DNA of 64,000 bases from positions 1 to 64,000 of the forward strand of contig NZ_CAMLJQ010000002.1 of the NCBI RefSeq assembly GCF_946480305.1. Reading direction: 5' to 3'. The notes beneath the pieces are model-generated. The model made no database searches. It was not told the DNA's origin and worked only from the letters and a program-made list of their open reading frames with translations. Shown in pieces: positions 8,154-17,624 of the stretch. The translations under genes were made by a program, and so were the position numbers. Each line of letters opens with the position of its first letter. Position 1 is the stretch's first letter. The DNA is from an uncultured Caldimonas sp. Its GTDB lineage: Bacteria; Pseudomonadota; Gammaproteobacteria; Burkholderiales; Burkholderiaceae.

Positions 8154-10991
8154 ATGACCCAACTCGACCAACTGCTGCACGTGCTGCAGGAAGAGTTCAG
8201 CCTCGCCGCCCCCGAGATCGACGCCGAGCTGATGCAATGGCTCAGCGAACCCGCTGCCGGCGCGCGCCATGCCGAGAGCGCTGCCACGCTGTACGGACGG
8301 CTCGCGCAGGCGAGCCGGCTGGTGGGGATGGAAGGCGCGGCCATCGTGCTCGACCTGCTGCGCGACACCGCCCAGCTCGGCTCCGAACTCGACGGCGACG
8401 ACCTCAACGTGGTGCTCGGCTGGCTGGCCGGCTGGCAGCCGCCGATGGGCAGCTACCTCGACCGGCCGGCGGATGACGCCGCGGTGAAGTCGCTCGCGGC
8501 CTATCTCGCCGCCAGCCCCGCCGCTCTGACGCCCGAGCAACTCGACCAGCTGCTCGAACTGCTGCGCCAGCCACCGGCACTGCCGCCCGAATTGCAGGCC
8601 AGCATGACGACGGCGCCGGCCACCGGCCCGGCACCGCTGTCGGACGAAGACATCTCGCTCGAGGTGCCCGACGACGTGGACCCGGCGCTGTTCGACGCCT
8701 TCCTGAACGATGCGCCGGGCCAGCTCGAAACGCTCGGCAACGCCGTGCGTGCCCTCGCCGAAGGCCGCGCCGAACTCGCTGCGCTGCAGGAAGCCCGCCG
8801 CGCCGCGCACACCTTCAAGGGCAGCGGCAACATCGTCGGCATCCGCGGCATCGGCCGGCTGGCCCATCGCATCGAGGACGTGCTCGACCACGCCGTGGCA
8901 CGCCGCGGCGAGATCCCGATGGCACTTGGCCGCGACCTCGAACAGGCGGTGGCCTGCCTCGACCAGATGGTCTATGCGCTGCGCGGCGAAGAATCCGCGC
9001 CGGAAGACGGCCTCGCCTGGCTCGAACGGCTGGGCGACTGGGTGCGCGCCATCGAGCAAGGCACGGTCGACAACCTGACGCTGCAGACGCTGCCCGCCGC
9101 ACTCGGTGCCTCGGAGGTTACTGCTGCACGCCAGCCGGCCGAGCCCCAGACCCGACCGGCGTCGGACACCGCGGCGGCGCCGCAGAACGCCGCCATCCCG
9201 ACGCTGCGCATCGGCGTTGACCGGCTCGACCGCCTGGTGCGCCGCGCCAACCAGGGGCTGGTGCACCACGGCCGCCTGGAAGAGCACATGCGCCGCATCG
9301 AGGAGCGGCTCGGCCAGATCGAATCCAGCAACCGCCAGTTGCGCGACCGCCTGCGCGACCTTGAGATCGCCATCGACCGCCAGGGTGTGACGCTGCAGGC
9401 CCATGCGCAGGCACAAGGTTCGCATTTCGACCCGCTGGAGATGGACCGCTACAACGAGCTGCAGACGCTCTCGCGCTTTGCCAGCGAAACCGCGGCCGAC
9501 GAGGTGGAGCACGCCCGGGCCGCGCGCGCCGAAGCGCAGTCGGCGGTGCAGGCCTTGCGCAAGCAGGGGCAGGAACTGGTGGAGCAGCACCGCGAGCTGC
9601 TCGGCGCCCGGCTGGTTTCCGTGCGGCAGGTGGTGGCGCGGCTGCGCCGCAACGTGACCCAGACCGCGGCGGCCACGGGCAAGGAGGTGCGCCTGGAGAT
9701 CGAAGGCGAGCACGTGCAGATCGACACCGACGTGCTCGACCGCCTGACCGAGCCGCTGCTGCACCTGCTGCGCAACGCGGTCGACCACGGCATCGAACCG
9801 CCCGACGAGCGCGAGGCGTTCGGCAAGCCGCGTTGCGGCACGGTGCAACTGCGCTTCACGCGCGAGAGCCAGGTGATCCGCGTCGAATGCCGCGACGACG
9901 GCCGCGGGCTCGACCTCAGCGCCATCCATGAACGGGCGGTGGAGCTGGGGCTGCTGGAGCGCGGCACCGAGGTCGACGCCGCCGAGTTGTCGCGCCTGAT
10001 CCTGCTGCCCGGCTTCTCGACCAAGGCCGAAATCACCGAGATCTCGGGCCGGGGCGTCGGCATGGACGTGGTGGCCGACCGGCTGCGCGGCATGAAGGGC
10101 CGTGTCGACATCACGACGGAAGCGCTCGCAGGCACCACCTTCACGCTGCAGGTGCCGGCCACCACCGGCCTGCAGCACGCGTTGCTGGTGCAGGTCGACG
10201 AACACATCTATGCGTTGCCGAGCGACGGCGTCGTGATGGCGCTCGCCGCGGGTCAGGGCACGGTGGCCGTCACCGCCGCCGGCACCGTGTTCCGCTATGC
10301 GGGGCGCGAGCTGCGCTACCAGAAGCTCGCCGCCTGGCTGGGCCTGCCGCCGGCTGACGCGGGCGGCAGCGCGCGCCCGGTGGTCATTGCGCGCGGCGCC
10401 CATGGCGACGTGGCGCTCGAGGTCGACCGCATCATCGACTCGCGCGACCTGATCCTGCAGGACATCGGGCGCCTGCTGCGCCGCGTGCGCGGCTTGGCGG
10501 GCGGCGCCTTCCGGCCCGACGGCAGGCTGCTGCTGCTGCTCGACATCGAGGCGCTCGAACACGCATCCACCTCCCCGGTGCGGCACCAGGCCTCGGCGCA
10601 GCTGCGCCGCCGGATGAAGGTCGAACGCAAGCACGTGCTGGTGGTCGACGACGCGATCTCGGTGCGACAGACGCTGTCGCAACTGCTGCAGGACGCGGGC
10701 TACGACGTCACCACCGCACGCGATGGCTTCGATGCGCTCGACGCGCTGATCCGCCGCAAGGCCGACGTGGTGCTGACCGACCTGGAGATGCCCAACCTCA
10801 ACGGCCTGGAACTCACGCGCCGCCTGCGCGAGTCGCGCCTGTGGAAGGAGATGCCGGTGGTGATGATCACGTCACGCGCAACCAACAAGCACCTGCAGAG
10901 TGCGCAGGAGGCGGGCGTGGACGTGTTCCTGACCAAGCCCTATGCCGACGACGAGTTGCTGGCGGAGGTGCGGCGGCTGGTGAGCGCGTAG
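8154..10991 (+). CDS. Hybrid chemotaxis histidine kinase/response regulator (ChpA/PilL-like, CheA type)
   Basis: Predicted 945-residue kinase. Order of domains: N-terminal helical region (1-170) resembling a degenerate Hpt without the phosphorylatable His; Hpt domain with H219 in AAHTFKGSG; coiled-coil/dimerisation region; CheA ATPase domain with N box HLLRNAVDHGIEP, DDGRGLDL and SGRGVGMDVV; CheW-like regulatory domain; receiver domain with D876 in VLTDLEMPN and Lys in LTKPYADDEL. Only one usable Hpt is seen, against several in Pseudomonas ChpA. It would phosphorylate its own receiver and the RR encoded at 4070. Start ATG 8154 follows the MCP stop by 37 bases. No cheR or cheB is nearby. Confidence 0.9.
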   Translation: MTQLDQLLHVLQEEFSLAAPEIDAELMQWLSEPAAGARHAESAATLYGRLAQASRLVGMEGAAIVLDLLRDTAQLGSELDGDDLNVVLGWLAGWQPPMGSYLDRPADDAAVKSLAAYLAASPAALTPEQLDQLLELLRQPPALPPELQASMTTAPATGPAPLSDEDISLEVPDDVDPALFDAFLNDAPGQLETLGNAVRALAEGRAELAALQEARRAAHTFKGSGNIVGIRGIGRLAHRIEDVLDHAVARRGEIPMALGRDLEQAVACLDQMVYALRGEESAPEDGLAWLERLGDWVRAIEQGTVDNLTLQTLPAALGASEVTAARQPAEPQTRPASDTAAAPQNAAIPTLRIGVDRLDRLVRRANQGLVHHGRLEEHMRRIEERLGQIESSNRQLRDRLRDLEIAIDRQGVTLQAHAQAQGSHFDPLEMDRYNELQTLSRFASETAADEVEHARAARAEAQSAVQALRKQGQELVEQHRELLGARLVSVRQVVARLRRNVTQTAAATGKEVRLEIEGEHVQIDTDVLDRLTEPLLHLLRNAVDHGIEPPDEREAFGKPRCGTVQLRFTRESQVIRVECRDDGRGLDLSAIHERAVELGLLERGTEVDAAELSRLILLPGFSTKAEITEISGRGVGMDVVADRLRGMKGRVDITTEALAGTTFTLQVPATTGLQHALLVQVDEHIYALPSDGVVMALAAGQGTVAVTAAGTVFRYAGRELRYQKLAAWLGLPPADAGGSARPVVIARGAHGDVALEVDRIIDSRDLILQDIGRLLRRVRGLAGGAFRPDGRLLLLLDIEALEHASTSPVRHQASAQLRRRMKVERKHVLVVDDAISVRQTLSQLLQDAGYDVTTARDGFDALDALIRRKADVVLTDLEMPNLNGLELTRRLRESRLWKEMPVVMITSRATNKHLQSAQEAGVDVFLTKPYADDELLAEVRRLVSA

Positions 10992-10999
10992 GCGCGCCC

Positions 11000-11926
11000 T
11001 CAAACGGAGGTGCGTCGCCGCGTGCCCCAGCGTGCCGGGCCCACGGCTGCCAGCAGCGCGGCCGCGACGATCATGCCGCCGCCGAGCAGGGTCTGCATGG
11101 TCAGCGTCTCGCCGCCCCATGCGACTGCCGAGGCCGCTGCAAACACGACTTCGGTGAGCATCACGATCGAGGTGACACTGGCCGGCAGCCGCGCCGCACC
11201 GAACTGGTAGGCCATGTTGGAGCACACGAAGGCGAGTGCCAATCCAACAGCGATCGACAGCCACGCGACCTGAACGGCCGGCAGCCCCGGCACGCCCCGT
11301 TGCGGCCCGATGACCAACGCGACGGCACCGGCAACGAACACGCAGCCCAGCAGCATCGACACCGCACGGCCTTCTTCCCGCGTGCGGTTCGCCAGGCGCC
11401 TGAGCATCACGCTGTTGAATGCAAAGGAGAGGCCGCCCAGCAGCGCCAGCCAGTCGGCCAGACCATGAGGGACCGGCCACGGCGCCGACTCCGGCTTCAG
11501 CACCACCACCGCCCCCGCCAGTGCCAGCCCGACGCGCAGCACGCCATGCAGCGTGAACCGCTCGCCCAGCAGCACGCGTGCGAGCAGCACCGACCACACG
11601 GGCATCAGGTAGAACAACAGCACCACGCGGACCACGTCGCCGATGCTCACCGCCCAGTTGAACGCCGCATTGGTGGTGCCCGACGCCGCAGCCAGGATCA
11701 GCAGGCTGCGTTCCTCACACAACTGCCGCAAGGCCTGCGGCCGCCACGCCAGCAAGGCGAACGCGGCAAGCAGGTACACCACGACCGTGCTCCACAGCGG
11801 GTGCAGGCCCCGCCCCTGCAGCTCCCGCAAAGGCCACCAGGACAACCCCCACACGAGCGCGTTGAGCAGCAATGCAGGCACGGCCCAGGGCGAGCGCATG
11901 TGAGGTGGAGACGATGACGGCGACAT
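11000..11926 (-). CDS. EamA/DMT-family transporter
   Basis: Predicted 308-residue inner-membrane protein with about ten hydrophobic segments arranged as two EamA repeats, for example ALLLNALVWGLSWWPLRELQ near the start and SLLVG-like loops between repeats. Drug/metabolite transporters of this family export amino acids or other small metabolites; the substrate cannot be assigned. The start at ATG 11926 gives a normal length; the reading frame is open far upstream only because of high GC content. It is convergent with the chemosensory cluster, leaving 8 bases between stops. Confidence 0.85.
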   Translation of the reverse strand: MSPSSSPPHMRSPWAVPALLLNALVWGLSWWPLRELQGRGLHPLWSTVVVYLLAAFALLAWRPQALRQLCEERSLLILAAASGTTNAAFNWAVSIGDVVRVVLLFYLMPVWSVLLARVLLGERFTLHGVLRVGLALAGAVVVLKPESAPWPVPHGLADWLALLGGLSFAFNSVMLRRLANRTREEGRAVSMLLGCVFVAGAVALVIGPQRGVPGLPAVQVAWLSIAVGLALAFVCSNMAYQFGAARLPASVTSIVMLTEVVFAAASAVAWGGETLTMQTLLGGGMIVAAALLAAVGPARWGTRRRTSV

Positions 11927-12142
11927 CGCCGGATTGTTGCGCGAACCGGCAACGCAAGGCCTGGCAACCGGCTGTTTAGCGCACCGACATGACGCGCGGA
12001 TGAACGCCCTTCGCGCTGCAGGTGCAACGACGGCCGTCACAAAGGCGTTGCCTGCGCTTGCTGCAATCGCGGGCGTCTCTCGCCGCTGCGGAGCGCATCC
12101 CGGCGGCGCGAAACGTACTGTCGTATCACTATCGAGGACCTC

Positions 12143-13072
12143 ATGAACAAAACTTTCCTGCTGACCCCGCTGGCACTGCTGTGTGCGCTTCCCGCGTTTG
12201 CGCAGTCCCAGTCCAACGTCACCCTCTACGGTCGCGTCGACCTGGGCATCGCCCGCAACATCGGCGACGACACGTGGGTGATGCAGCAAGGCTCGGGCAG
12301 CCGTCTCGGCCTGCGCGGCAGCGAAGACCTCGGCGGCGGCCTGAAGGCCATCTTCAACATCGAGCATCGCTTCAGCGCCGACACCGGCACCGCCAGCTCG
12401 ACCTTCTGGGGCGGCCGCTCGGTGCTCGGCTTCGAAGGCGGCTTCGGCACGGTGACGCTGGGCCGCGAATACACGCCGGCGCGCAACGTGGCCAACGCGG
12501 TCGACCCCTGGGGCGGTGACACCGTCGCGAGCAACGAAGGCAACCTGCTGGGCGGCTTCTCGCCGACGCGCAAGAACAACTCGCTGACCTACACGTCGCC
12601 GAACTTCTCGGGTCTGCGCGGGCAGGCGCAAGTCGAACTCGACGAAGTGGCCGGCAACGACACCAAGGCCACGTACGGCCTGTCGCTGTCGTATGCGGCA
12701 GGGCCCCTGTCGGTGGCCTACGGCTTCGACAAGTCCGCCAAGGAAGACAGCACGTGGAACCTGTTGAGCGGCGGCTACGACTTCGGCATGGCGAAGCTGC
12801 TGGCCGCCTTCGGCACCGGCAAGGATGGCGACGGCGTGAAGCACCGCTCCTACCTGGTCGGCGCCACCGCGCCGCTCGGTGCGGGCCAGCTCCGCGTGTC
12901 GTACAGCCGGCTGGAGTCGCGCAATCCGGACGAGGACCTGTCGTCGAAGTTCGGCGTCGGCTACCACCATCCGCTGTCCAAGCGCACCACGGTCTACATC
13001 GACGTGGCGAACGACAGCGAGGCCGACAGCGACAAGACTGGCATGGACGTCGGCATCAAGCACAACTTCTGA
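12143..13072 (+). CDS. Gram-negative porin (Burkholderiales OmpC-like, trimeric)
   Basis: Predicted 309-residue outer-membrane porin. A signal peptide ends at about residue 20 (ALPAFA before QSQSNVTLYG). The mature start NVTLYGRVDLG, the SRLGLRGSEDLGGGLKA segment and the terminal GIKHNF ending in phenylalanine are hallmarks of the 16-stranded porins of betaproteobacteria. At 309 residues it is somewhat shorter than the usual 340-390, suggesting shorter loops. GAGG precedes the ATG. A strong intrinsic terminator follows. It probably allows diffusion of small anions; selectivity is not evident. Confidence 0.92.
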   Translation: MNKTFLLTPLALLCALPAFAQSQSNVTLYGRVDLGIARNIGDDTWVMQQGSGSRLGLRGSEDLGGGLKAIFNIEHRFSADTGTASSTFWGGRSVLGFEGGFGTVTLGREYTPARNVANAVDPWGGDTVASNEGNLLGGFSPTRKNNSLTYTSPNFSGLRGQAQVELDEVAGNDTKATYGLSLSYAAGPLSVAYGFDKSAKEDSTWNLLSGGYDFGMAKLLAAFGTGKDGDGVKHRSYLVGATAPLGAGQLRVSYSRLESRNPDEDLSSKFGVGYHHPLSKRTTVYIDVANDSEADSDKTGMDVGIKHNF

Positions 13073-13080
13073 AAAATCAA

Positions 13081-13138
13081 CGCACCGAGAGCGATTCAGG
13101 CCGCCGCAAGGCGGTTTTTTTTTTTCTTTGTCGGTGCG
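13081..13138 (+). terminator. Intrinsic terminator of the porin gene
   Basis: Stem CCGCC (13101-13105), GCAA loop, stem GGCGG (13110-13114), then a run of 11 thymines. An outer pair CGCACCGA (13081-13088) and TCGGTGCG (13131-13138) could enclose it. Confidence 0.9.
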
Positions 13139-13180
13139 TGCAGCACACGGCACCAGCTCTCGATGGAGGTGGTGCCGTCG

Positions 13181-14458
13181 TCAGTGATGGTCGCTGCGGG
13201 CCAGTTCGAGCAGCTGCTCGACTTCCTCGGAGTGGTTGCGCAGGTTGTTCTGGTGCCAGCGCTTGATGAGCCACATCGTCGCTGCGACGACGAGGCCGAA
13301 GATGGTGATGGCGCCGAACGCCGACATGCCGAACTTCGTCATCGCGGTATAGAACGCGCCGAGGCCCAGGATGCAGGCCTGCTCATTGAAGTTCTGCACC
13401 GCGATGGAACGGCCCGCGCCCATCAGGTTGTGCCCACGGTGCTGAAGCAGCGCGTTCATCGGCACCACCAGGTAGCCGCCCAGGCCGCCCAGCAGGATCA
13501 GGAACGGCGCCGCGAGCCAGGCATTGGAGATGAAGTTCAGCGCGATGACCAGCACGCCCATCGCAATGCCGAGCGGGATCACGCGGGTGGCCACGTCGAG
13601 CCGCATGTGGACCGACGCGACCACCGCGCCCACCGCGGTGCCGACCGCCACCACGCCCACCAGCGACGATGCATCGGTGGTGCCGTAGCCCAGTGCCGCG
13701 GCTGCCCATGCGAGCACGATGTAGCGCAGGTTGCCCGACACGCCCCAGAACAGCGTGGTGGTGGCCAGCGAGATCTGGCCCAGCTTGTCACGCCACAGCC
13801 GGCGGTTGCAGGTGCGGAAGTCGCGCACCATCTCGATCAGCGTGCCGGGCAGCGGCTGCAGCGGTGCCTCGGTGCGCGGGATGTAGAGGTTGAACACCGC
13901 GGCAGCGATGTAGAGCAGGATGAGCGAGGCGATCGCGGCTTCGGGCGGGGTGTCGATGCCGAGATGTACGCCGGGCAGGCCGATCGAGAGCAGGTGCGGC
14001 GCGATCATCGGCCCCACGAGTTGCCCGCCGAGCAGCACGCCGAGGATGATCGAGGCGATCGTCAGCCCTTCGATCCAGCCGTTGGCCTTGACCAGTTGCG
14101 ACGGCGGCAGCAGTTCGGTCAGGATGCCGTACTTGGCCGGCGAGTACGCCGCCGCGCCGAGCCCGACGATCGCGTACGACAGCAACGGGTGCGTGCCGAA
14201 CAGCATCATCAGGCAGCCGCCCACCTTGATCGTGTTCGAGATGAACATGACCTTGCCCTTGGGGATGAAGTCGGCGAACGCGCCGACGAAGGGCGCCAGC
14301 ACCACATAGAACAGCGCGAACATCGGCACCAGCGCGGCACGTTGCCATTCGGCGGTGCCGGAGGTACGCAGCAGCTCCACCGCCGCGACGAACAACGCGT
14401 TGTCGGCCAGCGAGCTGAAGAACTGCGCCGACATGATGGTGTAGAAGCCTTTTTTCAT
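13181..14458 (-). CDS. lplT: Lysophospholipid transporter LplT (MFS)
   Basis: Predicted 425-residue, twelve-segment inner-membrane flippase that imports lysophospholipids for re-acylation. Recognised from the N-terminal FYTIMSAQFFSSLADNALF, the AAYSPAKYGILTELLPPSQLVKANG segment (conserved with LplT), and GRSIAVQNFNEQ in the second half. Divergently placed next to alr, an arrangement I know from other Burkholderiales. ATG 14458 is the first start in frame. The fused acyltransferase Aas seen in some bacteria is absent from this window. Confidence 0.9.
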   Translation of the reverse strand: MKKGFYTIMSAQFFSSLADNALFVAAVELLRTSGTAEWQRAALVPMFALFYVVLAPFVGAFADFIPKGKVMFISNTIKVGGCLMMLFGTHPLLSYAIVGLGAAAYSPAKYGILTELLPPSQLVKANGWIEGLTIASIILGVLLGGQLVGPMIAPHLLSIGLPGVHLGIDTPPEAAIASLILLYIAAAVFNLYIPRTEAPLQPLPGTLIEMVRDFRTCNRRLWRDKLGQISLATTTLFWGVSGNLRYIVLAWAAAALGYGTTDASSLVGVVAVGTAVGAVVASVHMRLDVATRVIPLGIAMGVLVIALNFISNAWLAAPFLILLGGLGGYLVVPMNALLQHRGHNLMGAGRSIAVQNFNEQACILGLGAFYTAMTKFGMSAFGAITIFGLVVAATMWLIKRWHQNNLRNHSEEVEQLLELARSDHH

Positions 14459-14636
14459 TCAGTCACTGCAAGCAAGCGGCTTCTCTCGGCTGCCGTCGTG
14501 GTCCCCTCGGCGGAAATGGTTGCGCGCCGGGGCGTTGGGCAGGTCGGCGCGCCCGGGTTTATAGCATGCGCACTTGCCCGTCCCGGCCCCGTGCAAGGCC
14601 TCCACGGCACGGCATGGCCGCTGGCAGAATCGCCGC

Positions 14637-15737
14637 ATGCCCCGCCCGATCGAAGCCCTCATCCACACCGACGCCCTCGCGCACAACCTGAAGCGCGCAC
14701 GCGACTGCGCCCCCGATGCCAAGGTCTGGGCGGTCGTGAAAGCCAACGCCTACGGCCACGGCATAGAACGTGCCTACCCTGGCCTGCAGGGGGCGGACGG
14801 CTTCGCGCTGCTCGATCTGGCCGAAGCCGAACGGGTGCGCGCGCTCGGCTGGCGCGGGCCCATCCTGCTGCTCGAAGGTTGCTTCGAGGCCCGCGACCTG
14901 GAGCTGTGCTCGCGACTCAACCTGTGGCACGTGGTGCATTGCGACGACCAGATCGACTGGCTGGCCACCCACAAGACCACCTGGCCGCACCGGGTGTTCC
15001 TGAAACTGAACTCCGGCATGAACCGGCTCGGCTTCACGCCGACGGCCTTCCGCGCCGCGTGGATGCGGCTGTCGGGGTTGACGCAGGTCGACGAGATCTC
15101 GTTGATGACGCACTTCTCCGACGCCGACGGCGACCGGGGCATCGAGCACCAGCTGGCGCTGTTCGAAACGACCTGCGACGGCCTGCCCGGAGAGCGCTCG
15201 CTCGCCAACAGCGCAGCCACGCTGCGCTTTGCCGCCACCCGGCCCGAGGTGCGCGGCGACTGGGTGCGCCCCGGCATCATGAGCTACGGCTCGGCGCCGG
15301 ACTTCCCCGCGCGCAGCGCCGCCGACTGGAACCTGCTCCCCACGATGACGCTGCGCTCGCGGCTCATCAGCGTGCAGTGGCTGCAGCCGGGCGACACGGT
15401 GGGCTACGGCAGCACCTTTCGCGCCGAAGCGCCACTGCGCATCGGCGTGGTGGCCTGCGGTTATGCCGACGGCTACCCGCGCCACTGCACCACCGGCACG
15501 CCGGTGCTGGTCGACGGCGTGCGCACACGCATGGTCGGCCGCGTGTCGATGGACATGGTCACCGTCGACCTGACGCCGGTGCCCGACGCCGGGTTGGGCA
15601 GCGAGGTCACGCTATGGGGTCACGGCCCGCACGGCAGCGTGCTGCCGATCGACGAGGTGGCACAGGCGGCGGGCACGGTGGGCTATGAGCTGATGTGTGC
15701 GTTGGCGCCGCGCGTGCCGACGCATGCGGTGGGCTGA
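14637..15737 (+). CDS. alr: Alanine racemase
   Basis: Predicted 366-residue pyridoxal-phosphate enzyme that makes D-alanine for peptidoglycan. The cofactor lysine is K35 in [10 protein letters not shown] and the second catalytic base is Y257 in [10 protein letters not shown]. The RPGIMSYG and [10 protein letters not shown] segments and the C-terminal [10 protein letters not shown] region of the beta-domain are all typical. The ATG at 14637 fits the family N-terminus ([14 protein letters not shown]). Divergent from lplT. The last 55 bases overlap the 3' end of the convergent metallo-hydrolase gene. Confidence 0.95.
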   Translation: MPRPIEALIHTDALAHNLKRARDCAPDAKVWAVVKANAYGHGIERAYPGLQGADGFALLDLAEAERVRALGWRGPILLLEGCFEARDLELCSRLNLWHVVHCDDQIDWLATHKTTWPHRVFLKLNSGMNRLGFTPTAFRAAWMRLSGLTQVDEISLMTHFSDADGDRGIEHQLALFETTCDGLPGERSLANSAATLRFAATRPEVRGDWVRPGIMSYGSAPDFPARSAADWNLLPTMTLRSRLISVQWLQPGDTVGYGSTFRAEAPLRIGVVACGYADGYPRHCTTGTPVLVDGVRTRMVGRVSMDMVTVDLTPVPDAGLGSEVTLWGHGPHGSVLPIDEVAQAAGTVGYELMCALAPRVPTHAVG

Positions 15738-16534
15738 GCGGCAGGTACTGCAGCCCCCACTGGCTCGAACACCAAGGTCTGGCCATCGGCCGGCACAAAG
15801 AGCCGGTCGGCCAGACCGCGCCCGTGCGCAGCCTGTAGCAGGTCGGCGCGCGTCGTGGGGCAATGGTCGAGCGCTTCCAGGTGGTTGGCGACAAAGCGGC
15901 CGCAGCCCATCTCGACCAGCCGCAGCACCTGCTGCGCATCCATGATCAATTCGCTGCCGAAGTCCATGGCAGCACCACCGGCCGGCACGACGCACACGTC
16001 CGGCCGGCGCTCGCTGACGCAGCGGATCACCTCTTCGCTCAGCACGGTGTCGCCCGCGAGGTAGAGGCTCGGCTCGCCGGCCTGCTCGATGAAGTAGCCG
16101 TGGCCGTGCTCCATGAAGCGGCCGATCCAGCCTTCGCCATGCAGACAGCGCACCGGCGTGATGGCGCCGTCCGCGAACGGGGTCGGGCCGTCGGCCTGCA
16201 AGGGCTGCACGTTCAGGCCTCGTTGTTCGAGGTAGGCCGCATCGCCTGGCATGCAGAGCACCGGGATCTGGCGCTCGCGCAACCAGCGCTTGCCGGCGCG
16301 GTCGAGATGATCGAAGTGGCCGCGCTGGCAATGCGTGATCAGCGCGTGCGTCACGGTGTCGAGCAGGGCGTCGGTGACGACGGGCAGCTCCACCAGCGGA
16401 TTGCGGCGGCGCCGCCCGGTGAGCCACTTCAGCGAAGGCAGCGCTCCCTGCGGCGCGAGCATCGGGTCGACGAGGATGCGGTGCTCGCGGTAAGAGATGA
16501 CGACGGTGGCATTGCGCAGCTGGGTGATCTTCAT
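15683..16534 (-). CDS. MBL-fold metallo-hydrolase
   Basis: Predicted 283-residue protein of the metallo-beta-lactamase fold (UlaG/RomA-like branch). It starts [26 protein letters not shown], read as two parts: a first strand and the ILVDPML segment typical of this branch. The metal motif is a modified HxHx[15 protein letters not shown] second metal ligand lies in LAGDTVL and a His in ANHLEAL. The final 20 residues are poorly structured and lie in the overlap with alr, so the true stop-proximal region may be dispensable. Divergent from an AraC-type regulator, 110 bases away, suggesting regulation by it. Substrate unknown. Confidence 0.8.
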   Translation of the reverse strand: MKITQLRNATVVISYREHRILVDPMLAPQGALPSLKWLTGRRRRNPLVELPVVTDALLDTVTHALITHCQRGHFDHLDRAGKRWLRERQIPVLCMPGDAAYLEQRGLNVQPLQADGPTPFADGAITPVRCLHGEGWIGRFMEHGHGYFIEQAGEPSLYLAGDTVLSEEVIRCVSERRPDVCVVPAGGAAMDFGSELIMDAQQVLRLVEMGCGRFVANHLEALDHCPTTRADLLQAAHGRGLADRLFVPADGQTLVFEPVGAAVPAAQPTACVGTRGANAHISS

Positions 16535-16644
16535 CGTGGCCTCGTGCGTGAGTGGCGTGCGTGAGTGAGTAACTGAGCGAGGCCCATTGTTCTGCCACGA
16601 GCGTTGCCGGAGAATGGCCCAATCTGCCTGCTTTCGTGCAATTC

Positions 16645-17610
16645 ATGCCAACCCTGAACATCGGCCTGTTGCTCTACCCCGGCTGCATGCCGGCCGGGCT
16701 CTTCAGTGCCGCCGATCTGCTGCAGGCGGCCAATCTGCGCTGCGGCAAGCGCGCGTTCCAGGTGCACTGGGTGGGCTTGCAGGCCGGGCCGATCGAGTGC
16801 GCGCATGGGGTGCGGCTGGAAGCACGCGAGGCGCTCGGGTCGCCTGCCTGCTCGGCCCTGCTGGTGCCCGGGTTCTGGGCGGCGTCGGTCGAGCATCTGC
16901 GCGCGCAGCTCCAGCAGCAACGCCAGCTCATCGACGCGCTCGCTTCGCTCGACCGTTCGGTGTCGCTGTGGAGCTATTGCACCGGCGTGGCGCTGGCCGC
17001 CGAAGCGGGCCGCCTGCGCGGCCAGCCAGCCACCGCCACCTGGTGGATGGCGCGCTGGCTCGAGCAGGCCCATCCGCAAGTGGACTGGCAGTGGCAGCAG
17101 CCGTGCGTGGTGCACCGCCGCAACGTCACCGCCTCCGGCGTGCACGGCTACCTGCCCATTCTTTGCGACCGCGTCGAGCGCAACGTCAGTGCCGAGGCCT
17201 GGCGCGACCTGAACCGCTTGCTGGTGCTGCCCCGGCCGCAGCCGGGCGCATCGGTGTTCGAGTCGCTGGAGCCGATGTCCGCTGGCGACCCGCTGCTGCG
17301 CCGCCTGCGCCGGGTGGTCGAGTCGCTGCCCGCCTCGGAGCTGACGGTCGAGCAGTTGGCGCCCGCGCTGGCCCTGTCGCCCCGCACGCTGTCGCGCAAG
17401 GTGAGTCAGTGCACCGGCGGCGATTCGGTGGCGGCGCACGTGCGGCTGATCAAGCTGCACCAGGCCGGCGAGCGACTGCTGCACACGCAGCAGTCGGTGG
17501 CGCAGGTGTGCGCCGGGTTGGGGTTCGCTGACGAGTCCAGCTTCCGGCGCATGTTCAAGCGGGTGACCGGCCACACGCCGGCCGAGTACCGGCAGCTGTA
17601 CCGAACCTGA
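16645..17610 (+). CDS. GlxA-type AraC-family transcriptional regulator
   Basis: Predicted 321-residue regulator. The N-terminal half is a DJ-1/PfpI-like (glutamine amidotransferase-like) domain: IGLLLYPGCMPAGLFSAADLL at the start and ALLVPGFW later, with SYCTGVALAAEAG where the nucleophile elbow would be (a cysteine is present). The C-terminal 100 residues form two AraC helix-turn-helix motifs (TVEQLAPALALSPRTLSRK and QSVAQVCAGLGFADESSFRR). ATG 16645 is preferred; a GTG three codons upstream is also possible. Divergent from the MBL-fold gene, its likely target. Confidence 0.85.
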   Translation: MPTLNIGLLLYPGCMPAGLFSAADLLQAANLRCGKRAFQVHWVGLQAGPIECAHGVRLEAREALGSPACSALLVPGFWAASVEHLRAQLQQQRQLIDALASLDRSVSLWSYCTGVALAAEAGRLRGQPATATWWMARWLEQAHPQVDWQWQQPCVVHRRNVTASGVHGYLPILCDRVERNVSAEAWRDLNRLLVLPRPQPGASVFESLEPMSAGDPLLRRLRRVVESLPASELTVEQLAPALALSPRTLSRKVSQCTGGDSVAAHVRLIKLHQAGERLLHTQQSVAQVCAGLGFADESSFRRMFKRVTGHTPAEYRQLYRT

Positions 17611-17624
17611 AGTTCAGGCGTTGT

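Noticed and set aside
11927..13153. Upstream extension of the EamA frame across the antisense of the porin
   Set aside because: No similarity to transporters before the chosen ATG; the extension is antisense to a convincing porin with its own RBS and terminator.
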